Positions 1-7,500 of a stretch of DNA of 7,777 bases are shown here, in pieces. This DNA is from Saprospirales bacterium (GTDB taxonomy: Bacteria; Bacteroidota; Bacteroidia; Chitinophagales; JADJOU01). Made by a program: the position numbers and the translations under genes. The notes under the pieces are model-generated. The model was given only the letters and a program-made list of their open reading frames with translations, was not told the origin of the DNA and searched no databases. Every line of letters begins with the position of its first letter. The stretch's first letter is position 1. The stretch spans positions 1 through 7,777 of the forward strand of contig CANHJR010000046.1 in assembly GCA_947461165.1 (NCBI GenBank), given 5' to 3'.

Positions 1-846
1 CATATTTTGGTCATGACCGCCACTCCCATACCACGAACCTTGGCCATGACACTTTATGGGGATCTGGACTACTCCGTGATCGACGAATTGCCACCGGGAA
101 GAAAACCAATCACAACAAAGCATTTTTTTTACAACCATCGCGAGAAGTGTTATGAGTTTATAAAATCCGAGATAAGTGCCGGCCGACAGGTTTACATTGT
201 GTACCCGTTGATAGAAGAATCTGCCAAAATAGACCTCAAGAATCTTTTAGAAGGGTTTGAAGAACTGACAAAGGTCTTCCCTGAACCAACATATCAATTG
301 GCCATGGTCCATGGCAAAATGAAAAATGAGGAGAAGAATGCCAGTATGGTAGCATTCGTCACTGGTCAGGCTCAAATTCTGGTCAGCACCACGGTGATCG
401 AAGTCGGTGTCAATGTGCCGAATGCCTCTGTGATGCTCATCGAGAATGCGGATCGTTTTGGCTTATCCCAACTGCATCAGTTGAGAGGGCGCGTCGGTCG
501 CGGGGCAGATCAGTCCTATTGCCTCTTGATGACGGAGTATCAACTATCGCTCGATGCACGTCAGCGAATGCAAATCATGGTAGAAAGTACGGATGGGTTC
601 TACATCGCCGAGCAAGATTTGAAACTACGAGGCCCTGGAGATCTCGGTGGAACTCGACAAAGTGGCGATATTCAGTTGCGACTCGCATCGATATCAAAAG
701 ATGCTGCAGAACTTGAATTAGCCAATCAGGTGGCTACTGAAATCATCCAAGAAGATCCTACACTAAACTCCGAAAAATACAAATTGCTAAGAACCTATAT
801 TCACAAATCAAATCGCGAGGCCAAACAATGGAGTCGGGTGAGCTAA
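1..846 (+). CDS. recG: ATP-dependent DNA helicase RecG, C-terminal part (5' cut by window edge)
   Basis: RecG is a cytoplasmic superfamily 2 helicase that regresses stalled replication forks and branch-migrates Holliday junctions. The frame is open from base 1, so the gene starts upstream of the window. The 281 visible residues are about 40% of the family's usual ~700. Numbered from the first codon, TATPIPRTL (6-14) is helicase motif III, a VHGKM segment lies near 103-107, ILVSTTVIEVGVNVP (about 126-140) is motif V, and QLRGRVGRG (160-168) is motif VI with its arginine fingers. The stretch GFYIAEQDLKLRGPG followed by GTRQSG (about 199-222) is the TRG translocation motif, which separates RecG from Mfd and other helicases. 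The TAA stop is at 844-846. The missing part would hold the wedge domain and Walker A and B. No terminator hairpin was seen after the gene. Identification is firm. Confidence 0.96.
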   Translation, partial: HILVMTATPIPRTLAMTLYGDLDYSVIDELPPGRKPITTKHFFYNHREKCYEFIKSEISAGRQVYIVYPLIEESAKIDLKNLLEGFEELTKVFPEPTYQLAMVHGKMKNEEKNASMVAFVTGQAQILVSTTVIEVGVNVPNASVMLIENADRFGLSQLHQLRGRVGRGADQSYCLLMTEYQLSLDARQRMQIMVESTDGFYIAEQDLKLRGPGDLGGTRQSGDIQLRLASISKDAAELELANQVATEIIQEDPTLNSEKYKLLRTYIHKSNREAKQWSRVS

Positions 847-900
847 TGTCCAATCAACACGTAGTTCATTTTTTATTATTCTCCCATCCTCTGTTTGAAG

Positions 901-930
901 TTTGACGAATAAAAATTTTATGTACCTTTG
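901..930 (+). promoter_or_regulatory. Bacteroidota-type promoter for pgk
   Basis: TTTG at 901-904 and TACCTTTG at 923-930 are separated by 18 bases. This fits the Bacteroidota primary sigma factor consensus (-33 TTTG, -7 TAnnTTTG). A transcription start shortly after 930 would give a leader of roughly 20-25 bases before the ATG at 960. The leader is A-rich and has no Shine-Dalgarno sequence, as is common in this phylum. The 113-base gap between recG and pgk holds nothing else I can name. The match is by eye; no start site has been mapped. Confidence 0.7.
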
Positions 931-959
931 TCTTCCAATAAAAAACAAGAACAAAACCC

Positions 960-2204
960 ATGATTTCTATCGATAAATTCAAATTTAAAAATATAAGAGC
1001 CTTGATTCGTGTTGATTTCAATGTTCCTCTCAATGAAAACTTTGAAATCACGGATGACACTCGCATCCGATCTTCTCTTCCTACTATACAAAAAGTTCTC
1101 AAAGATGGTGGAGCCGTGATCCTTATGACGCATTTTGGAAGACCAAAATCTAATTTACAATCCGTCAAACTAGGTGCAGAAGAAAAATATTCGACAAGAC
1201 ACCTTCTAGCTCCTTTATCTGAAATGCTTGGCTGTGAGGTTATTTTTGGAGATGACTGCGGCAGTGAACCTACTTATAAATTGGCAAAAAACCTGCAGTC
1301 TGGGCAAGTGCTATTGCTTGAAAATACAAGATTCTACGCCGAAGAAACACAAGGTGATGAAGAGTTTGCGCAAATGCTTGCCACACTTGGCGACGTCTAT
1401 ATCAATGATGCATTTGGATCGGCGCATAGAGCACATGCTAGTACGACACAAGTGGCACATTATTTTGCAGAAGACAAAAAAATGTTTGGATTCTTGATGA
1501 AAGCAGAAGTTGAAAATGCAGAAAAGGTCCTACACAGTGCTGTTCACCCCTTGACTGCCATCGTAGGTGGAGCGAAGGTGAGTGACAAAATTTTGATCTT
1601 GGAGAACCTATTGAATATAGCCAATAATATCATCATCGGTGGCGGTATGGCATATACTTTTATAAAGGCTCAAGGTGGACAGATTGGTCAATCGCTCATC
1701 GAAGAGGATAAATTAGATCTTGCAACCAGTTTGCTAAAAAAAGCTGCAGAGAAGAATGTACAGATTTATCTGCCGGTAGATAGCGTAGTAGCTGATAAAT
1801 TTGCACCAGACGCCAATTCAAAAACGCAAGAATCAAATCATATCGATTCTGGCTGGATGGGATTGGATATCGGGGACCAAGCAATCAAGGCTTTTTCAGA
1901 GGTGATCATCCAATCAAAAACAATTCTTTGGAATGGTCCTATGGGCGTGTTTGAAATGGAAAAATTCAGCAAAGGTACTGCTACCATTGCTAAAAAAGTA
2001 GCTGAGGCAACGAAGCAGGGTGCCTTTTCATTGGTCGGAGGTGGAGATAGTGTCGCTGCAATCAATTCTTTCAATCTTCAGGACGATGTGAGCTTCATTT
2101 CTACTGGCGGTGGTGCGATGCTCGAATTTTTTGAAGGTAAAAAACTTCCAGGAATTGAGGCGATAAAGTCTACTGAGCCTGAAATGCCTCATAGCGCGAA
2201 GTAA
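960..2204 (+). CDS. pgk: Phosphoglycerate kinase
   Basis: This is the cytoplasmic glycolytic and gluconeogenic enzyme that transfers phosphate between 1,3-bisphosphoglycerate and ADP. At 414 residues it is slightly longer than the usual ~390-400. The N-terminal substrate domain has RVDFNVPL (17-24, with Arg17, Asp19 and Asn21), DDTR (Arg35), THFGRPK (57-63), LLENTRF and NDAFGSAHRAHAST. The C-terminal nucleotide domain has VGGAKVSDK, GGGMAYTF, LWNGPMGVFE, the phosphate-binding GGGDS (360-364) and STGGGAMLEFFEGKKLPGIEAI. All hallmark residues I could check are present, so the enzyme should be active. The start at 960 is supported by the match to family N-termini and by the promoter just upstream. 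The last 12 residues (after LPGIEAI) extend past the usual end of the family. The next gene begins 48 bases downstream but has its own promoter. Confidence 0.97.
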   Translation: MISIDKFKFKNIRALIRVDFNVPLNENFEITDDTRIRSSLPTIQKVLKDGGAVILMTHFGRPKSNLQSVKLGAEEKYSTRHLLAPLSEMLGCEVIFGDDCGSEPTYKLAKNLQSGQVLLLENTRFYAEETQGDEEFAQMLATLGDVYINDAFGSAHRAHASTTQVAHYFAEDKKMFGFLMKAEVENAEKVLHSAVHPLTAIVGGAKVSDKILILENLLNIANNIIIGGGMAYTFIKAQGGQIGQSLIEEDKLDLATSLLKKAAEKNVQIYLPVDSVVADKFAPDANSKTQESNHIDSGWMGLDIGDQAIKAFSEVIIQSKTILWNGPMGVFEMEKFSKGTATIAKKVAEATKQGAFSLVGGGDSVAAINSFNLQDDVSFISTGGGAMLEFFEGKKLPGIEAIKSTEPEMPHSAK

Positions 2205-2212
2205 TGCCTTTG

Positions 2213-2246
2213 TTTGCGTGATGTAGCGAAATTTTATGTACATTTG
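2213..2246 (+). promoter_or_regulatory. Bacteroidota-type promoter for the ABC exporter, very close to its ATG
   Basis: TACATTTG at 2239-2246 matches the -7 box TAnnTTTG. TTTG at 2213-2216 is a -33 candidate 22 bases upstream, slightly wider than usual. Only six bases separate the -7 box from the ATG at 2253, so transcription would start at or within a few bases of the start codon. The stretch AAATTTTATGTAC at 2229-2241 is identical to the one at 913-925 in front of pgk. No ribosome binding site fits between the box and the ATG. Confidence 0.6.
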
Positions 2247-2252
2247 TAGACA

Positions 2253-4022
2253 ATGTATAGACGATTTTTTAGGCATTTTTTGGCGTTCAAATGGAGTTTT
2301 CTCCTTGGAATTGTTTTTGTCATCCTATCTGCGGCCGCCTCTCGATACGCACCTATGTTCGTTCGAACCCTCATCGATGACATTATCTTGAATCTCAATA
2401 CCAACGTCAACACAGAACGTATCAATAGCAAGGTGATGACCTTTTTGGTTTACTATCTAGGATTGACAATAATCGGTGCTGTTTTTACGTTTTTGATGCG
2501 GCAGACGATCGTCGTCGCCAGTCGAAATATCGAGTACAATCTCAAAAATGATTTTTACAATCATATTCAGAGAATGGATATCACGAGCTTTAAGCAATAT
2601 GCCGTGGGCGATTATATGAGTCGGCTTTCAGAGGATATTGGCAAAATTCGAGAACTTTTTGGCCCAGCGATCATGTACTTGGTCAATTTGATAACCACAT
2701 TGATCATATCCCTGATCCTCATGTGTCAAATCGATCCATGGTTGACTTTTTGGTCCTTATTGCCCTTGCCATTCTTGTCGATCTTCATCTTTGTTTTCAA
2801 TCAATACAGCTACCGCTATAATACCAAACTCCAAGAGCATCAATCCTTGATGACTTCCTTGGCTCAGGAAAGCTACAATGGTATTCGGATTATTAAATCA
2901 TTCACCTTGGAAGACAAAATTCTCAAACAATTTGGAAGTCTCAGTGAACTATACAAAAAACTAAACCTCAAACTTGTTTTCATCGAATCTTTCTTCATGC
3001 CCATTACCTCCTTTTTGATGAGTTTGAGTATGATCGTGGTGATCTTTCTTGGAGGTAAGCTCCTAGTGACCGATCCTTCGCGAATAAGCATCGGCGGACT
3101 TACGTTTATGATTATGACGATAACAAACCTCACCTGGCCCATAATGGCTATAGGATGGGTAGCGACCCTGGTGCAGCGTGGTTCGGCAGCAATGGCACGT
3201 TACGATGAGATATTGAAACTGCCAGTTGAAGAAACCTCGGAAACAAAGGCCAATATTGATTTTAGAACAGGAAGCATTCGTTTTGAAAATGTCAGTTACA
3301 CCTATCCTGATACGAAGATAGAAGCCTTGAAAAACTTGAACTTTGAGATTCCACTTGGTGAGCGATGGCTCATCATAGGCAAAACGGGAAGTGGCAAGTC
3401 AACCCTTGCAGAATTGCTCTTGAAATTCTATCAAGACTATCGTGGGACGATCGCGATCAACGGACAGGAATTGCGTCAAATACCAACAGATCAGCTGAGA
3501 GAAGCTATATCATATATACCGCAAGATGTGTTTCTATTTTCAGATACGGTGGCGAACAACATAGCCTTTTCAGACAGCAATTTAGATCCATCGAGTATTG
3601 TAGCGGCTGCTAAAAACGCTCAGATAGCCAGCGAAATCGATCAATTTCAACATGGTTATGAAACAGTCGTAGGCGAACGTGGAATTACTCTTTCTGGTGG
3701 TCAAAAGCAACGAATCAGTATTGCGCGAGCACTGATCAAGCCTGCTCCTATCTATGTATTTGATGATTGTCTGAGCGCTGTCGATGTCGAAACCGAAAAG
3801 AACCTCATCGCAGCGATCGATGCACAAGCAGGTCAGCACACCATGATCATGATCACGCATCGCATTTTCAATCAATTGCGATTTGACAATATTCTCGTCC
3901 TAACCAATGGATCTATTCTCGAAATGGGCAACCACGAAGACCTCATCCAAGCGAATGGATATTATGCCCAACTCTATCGCAGACAAGAATTGATGAAGGA
4001 GCAGAAAGCAGCGACGAGTTAA
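2253..4022 (+). CDS. ABC exporter half-transporter, MdlA/YheI-like (fused membrane and ATPase domains)
   Basis: This 589-residue inner-membrane protein is a type IV ABC exporter half that must dimerise to work. Six hydrophobic segments lie near residues 16-29, 61-82, 137-158, 163-182, 251-271 and 281-303. The ATPase domain starts near 340, with Walker A GKTGSGKST (376-384), Q-loop Gln424, signature LSGGQ (480-484), Walker B ending in Asp504, D-loop SAVD and H-loop His536. The residue after the Walker B aspartate, normally the catalytic glutamate, is Asp505 (FDDCLSAVD). That pattern is typical of the degenerate-site subunit of heterodimeric exporters such as MdlA, YheI and TM287, yet no partner gene is adjacent. 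The C-terminal wording (MGNHEDLI, YYAQLYRRQEL) also resembles MdlA. The substrate cannot be told from sequence; lipid or drug export are the family's usual roles. The start is set by the TACATTTG box directly upstream and by the family N-terminus. The stop codon overlaps that of the convergent gene. Confidence 0.93.
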   Translation: MYRRFFRHFLAFKWSFLLGIVFVILSAAASRYAPMFVRTLIDDIILNLNTNVNTERINSKVMTFLVYYLGLTIIGAVFTFLMRQTIVVASRNIEYNLKNDFYNHIQRMDITSFKQYAVGDYMSRLSEDIGKIRELFGPAIMYLVNLITTLIISLILMCQIDPWLTFWSLLPLPFLSIFIFVFNQYSYRYNTKLQEHQSLMTSLAQESYNGIRIIKSFTLEDKILKQFGSLSELYKKLNLKLVFIESFFMPITSFLMSLSMIVVIFLGGKLLVTDPSRISIGGLTFMIMTITNLTWPIMAIGWVATLVQRGSAAMARYDEILKLPVEETSETKANIDFRTGSIRFENVSYTYPDTKIEALKNLNFEIPLGERWLIIGKTGSGKSTLAELLLKFYQDYRGTIAINGQELRQIPTDQLREAISYIPQDVFLFSDTVANNIAFSDSNLDPSSIVAAAKNAQIASEIDQFQHGYETVVGERGITLSGGQKQRISIARALIKPAPIYVFDDCLSAVDVETEKNLIAAIDAQAGQHTMIMITHRIFNQLRFDNILVLTNGSILEMGNHEDLIQANGYYAQLYRRQELMKEQKAATS

Positions 4023-4369
4023 ATCTTCCAATTCGCTATAAATTCGTCCGCTGGTCTCGCTAGCCAGGCTTTATTGTCTGAAATGACAATGGGTCGCTCT
4101 ATAATAGAAGGATGCTGATGCATCGCTTCAAGCCATTCCTGATTGGAAAATGTAACATTCGAAAACAATTCTTTGAAGACATTGTCTTTTTTTCTTAGAA
4201 TATCTTCCGCAGATATTCCCATTTTATTCAGAACAAGTTCCAATTCCGATACCGTCGGCGGATTTTTTTGATACTCTCGAATCGTTAGACTGTCATTTTG
4301 AGAACGCAAAAAGTCTAGCACCTTTTTGCTCGTGCCGCATCCGCTATAATGCCATATGATGAGGTTCAT
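4019..4369 (-). CDS. arsC: ArsC/YfgD-family thiol reductase (arsenate reductase-like)
   Basis: This small cytoplasmic protein of 116 residues has the thioredoxin-like ArsC fold. Classical members reduce arsenate to arsenite with glutathione and glutaredoxin. Cys11 in SGCGTSKK is the catalytic cysteine. Arg59 (ILRKKD), Arg92 (ERPIV) and Arg105 (LARPADE) match the three arginines that bind the oxyanion in plasmid R773 ArsC. The length (family R773 ArsC ~141, YfgD ~119) and the sequence flow fit the chromosomal YfgD branch, whose physiological substrate is less certain than that of plasmid ArsC. No arsenic efflux pump or ArsR regulator is in the window, so a role in arsenic resistance is not shown. 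Spx-type regulators share this fold, but the complete Arg set favours a reductase. The gene lies 183 bases downstream of the large surface protein on the same strand. I see no clear TAnnTTTG promoter; TATTTTAG upstream is a one-mismatch candidate without a good -33 box. Confidence 0.85.
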   Translation of the reverse strand: MNLIIWHYSGCGTSKKVLDFLRSQNDSLTIREYQKNPPTVSELELVLNKMGISAEDILRKKDNVFKELFSNVTFSNQEWLEAMHQHPSIIERPIVISDNKAWLARPADEFIANWKI

Positions 4370-4409
4370 TGATGTCGAAATTTATGCGGCTAAAATAGTA
4401 TAATGTCAT

Positions 4410-4439
4410 TGCTTTGACCTTTATAAATCTAGCAAAGCA
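4410..4439. repeat. Inverted repeat TGCTTTG-N16-CAAAGCA upstream of arsC-like gene
   Basis: Perfect 7-base arms at 4410-4416 and 4433-4439 are separated by 16 bases, about 41 bases upstream of the reductase start. The position and spaced-arm shape could suit a dimeric regulator's operator, but a 7-base match in AT-rich DNA can arise by chance. No T-tract follows on either strand that would make it a classic terminator. Confidence 0.3.
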
Positions 4440-4446
4440 TATTGAT

Positions 4447-4464
4447 ATAAAACTCTAGTTTTAT
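4447..4464. repeat. AT-rich hairpin ATAAAAC-TCTA-GTTTTAT
   Basis: The arms at 4447-4453 and 4458-4464 are perfect 7-base complements around a 4-base loop, 89 bases beyond the stop of the surface-protein gene. It could be a weak terminator for that gene or part of the leader region of the reductase. The stem has only one G-C pair, so it would be unstable as RNA. Confidence 0.3.
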
Positions 4465-4511
4465 GATTATTCAATACATAATATAAATGTCAGGTTCGGC
4501 TTTCACCACTT

Positions 4512-4529
4512 TATAAATTTTGATTTATA
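4512..4529. repeat. AT-only hairpin TATAAAT-TTTG-ATTTATA after the surface-protein gene
   Basis: Perfect 7-base arms at 4512-4518 and 4523-4529 flank a 4-base loop, 23 bases past the stop codon at 4553-4555 on the minus strand. The position suits a terminator, but the stem has no G-C pair and no T-run follows it on the minus strand. It is recorded as a structure only. Confidence 0.3.
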
Positions 4530-4552
4530 TCGTTTGAATATCAACCCCTTAC

Positions 4553-7500
4553 TTACCTCACCAATTGAAACTCACCTGTCTTGATGAATTTGCGACGAAG
4601 ATATTCATACTCGATGTAGTAGCTATAGATGCCGAGTGGAGCTAGCGTATTCTTGTAGGTTCCATCCCAGCCCTTGGATGATGGTGTATAGCTATACATC
4701 TTCTCTCCCACACGGTTGTAAATATCAAAGCTCGTGATCTGAACCTGTCCCTTGATATTGGGTATGAGATCGTCGTTTTTCCGATCTCCATTGGGTGAGA
4801 ATGCCGTCGGAACATCGAGAACAGGCTGTTCGATCGTATAGACTACAATCGTGGTGCTGTCTTCGCACCCCACCGTAGCCCAACCGCGCAGGGTCACGAT
4901 CGTGACATCATCCTCTAGCTTGAGCGCCAATTCTTGATTCTTCTCGCCTGTACTCCAGATATACTGATTCGCACCTACGGCAGATAAGTAGACGTATTCA
5001 CCTTTGATGACGGTATCATTTGATTGCAGGACGATCTGCACACTTGGTTTGGAAAACTGCTGATAATAATATGGCTGATAAGCACTATCGCAGTATGGTG
5101 GATTTTGGATTCGGAGTGTATCGATCACCTGGAAACTTGATCGGCGGATGATCCCACGGTAGCTGATCTCCTCGCAGAAAGGTATCACTGTCGTCGCGGA
5201 TGTCATAGGGTCCTGAGGAGTCAAATAGAATACCTGCTTGCGAACAATACTGTCGCAGTTCAGAGCATTCTTGATGATTTCGATGAAGCTATCCGTTTTG
5301 GTATAGGTTCTCGACTGATAGGTGTAGGATCCACATTTGGAGTGGGTGAGCCGCTCATCCCTGCGCGGTGGCAAATAATCAAGGATAATCGTCAGAAAGC
5401 TATCACAGCCTTGGGCGGTCTTGTAGGTTTCTAGGTATGTACCGCCTTGGGTGTAGGTTCGATAGGTCTGTCCGTCACAACTCTTGGCGCGGATCGTGTC
5501 ATAGATCGCCGAGCGAAGGATCACAGTGAGGGTCACGAAGCTATCGCAGCCTTGACTATTAGTGAGGGTATCGCGATAGGTGCCTGCGCGGTCGATTTGA
5601 ATAGCATGGAAGCTGATCACCTGACCGGGACAAATGCTGAGGCTAAATGCGTAGTTGGATGTCGTTTTCTGACTAAGGCTGAGAATAATCATACTATCGC
5701 AACCGCGGCGATTGATCAAGCGATGTGTGTAGGTGCCCGCAGTTGTGAGCACTTGACTGTAAAAGCTGATGGTCTGACCAGGGCAGATCGCCTGTGACTG
5801 ATAGGTGGTATCCGATTTGAAGGTCGTCAGCGTAATTATCTGGATGCTATCACATCCTGTATTTGTTTTCATCGTATCGCGATAGATGCCTGCCAGCTTG
5901 CGATATGCTGATCCGAAGAGAAGACTATCTCCTTGACAGATAGCGCTCGTCCTTGATGACTGATATATTGGTCGAGGGACAAAGTGATAAAAGAGATGGC
6001 TATCACAGCCGAGACCATTGGTGAGTGTATCGCGGTAGATGCCTGCGATCGTGAGCGACTGTCCGTTGAAGATTTTGGGGAGATTGGCACAGCTCGTGTC
6101 GTAGATATGGGTGCTGTCCGTACGCTTCACGATCAGGTGCAACTGTACGAAGCTATCGCAGCCTTTATGATTCGTCAGGGTGTCGCGATAGATTCCTGAT
6201 GACATTCTCAGGATTCCCTTGAATAGTCGCAACTGACCTGAGCAGATCGTATCGTGGATGGTGGTGGTGTCTCGATTATGCACCGTGAGGTATAGGGTGA
6301 CAAAACTATCACAGCCTTCCCAGTTGTTGAGCGTGTCATGATAGGTACCAGTGAGTTTGAGATAGCGACCTTTGAAGTAAAAGGAGTCATTACTGCAATA
6401 CAATATTCTTAGGGTATCATATTTCTTTGGGCAAGAAATTTTAGCGATAAATGAACCTCCTAGATTACAATTATAACATGTATCTTGAAATCCATTCAAT
6501 GCGATGCCAGATGATGAATAGGTTCCCCCATACGCATAAATATTTTCATCCTTATCCACTGAAACGGAACTGACATAATCTACCTGAGAACCACCGATAT
6601 AGCTCGTCCAAAGTCGTTGACCTGAGGTGGTGAATTTTGAAACAAGACCATCACAAGTGCCTCCCTGATAGGTATTCTTGAATCCTCGATATCCGATAGC
6701 TGTCTGATTCGTGGCAGACCCGACAATTAGGTTTCCTTTTTTGCTAATAGATAAAGCTACTGGGGAAATAATGGAATTATTAGACCCATAAATAATACCT
6801 CCATTTGTAAATACAGGTCTTGAGTTGGTGTAGTAAAATGTTCGCCAAAGTGGTTGGCTATTATTTTTAATTGCACCGATAAATGCTGTATGATTGCTGG
6901 AATAACTATTAATAAATCCATTATTAGAAATCGTATTTGTATTTATACCTGATAGCCCAGAAAAGTATATATTATTTTGCTTATCCAGCACCATGCTGGT
7001 TAAAGAGTATCCGCCTACATCTGTTATATATGTCCCCCATACTGGAATCCCACTCGGTCTAAATTTAACTATGAGTCCATGATCTCCGTTAGAACCACCT
7101 GCCAATACCGTATCTTGATAGCTGTTGAATGCCACATTTTTATTGGAGTTGAACACCACACAAGCAAGATACACATTGTTGCTGTCATCAGCTACAAGAG
7201 CCTTAATATTTTCTACTCCTGTATCACCATAATATGTACACCACATCCGAGTGCCATTGCTATCAAATTTGACAAGATACAAGTCTACATATCTTGAATT
7301 TTGATTATTTACAACTGTAAAGCTATCCAATCCAGTTGTTAAGGTATCTTTAAATCCATTGGATGCTACCCGAATATGAGTCGTCGCACCAGCCATATAG
7401 ACATTTCCATCTCTATCCACAGCACAAGCGGCTGCAGAACCTCCTGAAAAATAATATGTGGCCCATTTTCTAACTCCATTCTTATTTAGTTTCAACAAGT

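Noticed and set aside
847..900. Terminator for recG
   Set aside because: There is a T-rich stretch near 869-878, but I find no stem of useful length before it.
866..1168. A 100-codon minus-strand frame over the recG-pgk gap and the start of pgk
   Set aside because: Most of it is antisense to the well-identified Pgk N-terminus, it covers the pgk promoter, and its product has no recognisable domain.
4019..4369. Spx-type transcription regulator instead of a reductase
   Set aside because: The three oxyanion-binding arginines of ArsC (59, 92, 105) and the catalytic cysteine are all present, and the redox CxxC of Spx is absent.
5447..5797. A 116-codon open frame on the plus strand inside the cysteine-repeat region
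   Set aside because: It lies wholly antisense to the surface protein. It stays open because the repeated DNA underneath keeps the same antisense phase free of stops, and its product resembles no family.
5036..6437. The regular ~150-base spaced CTATCGCAGCC phrases as a CRISPR or intergenic repeat array
   Set aside because: The phrases are in frame within one open reading frame, encode GCDS each time, and the intervening DNA encodes similar protein units. They are coding repeats.
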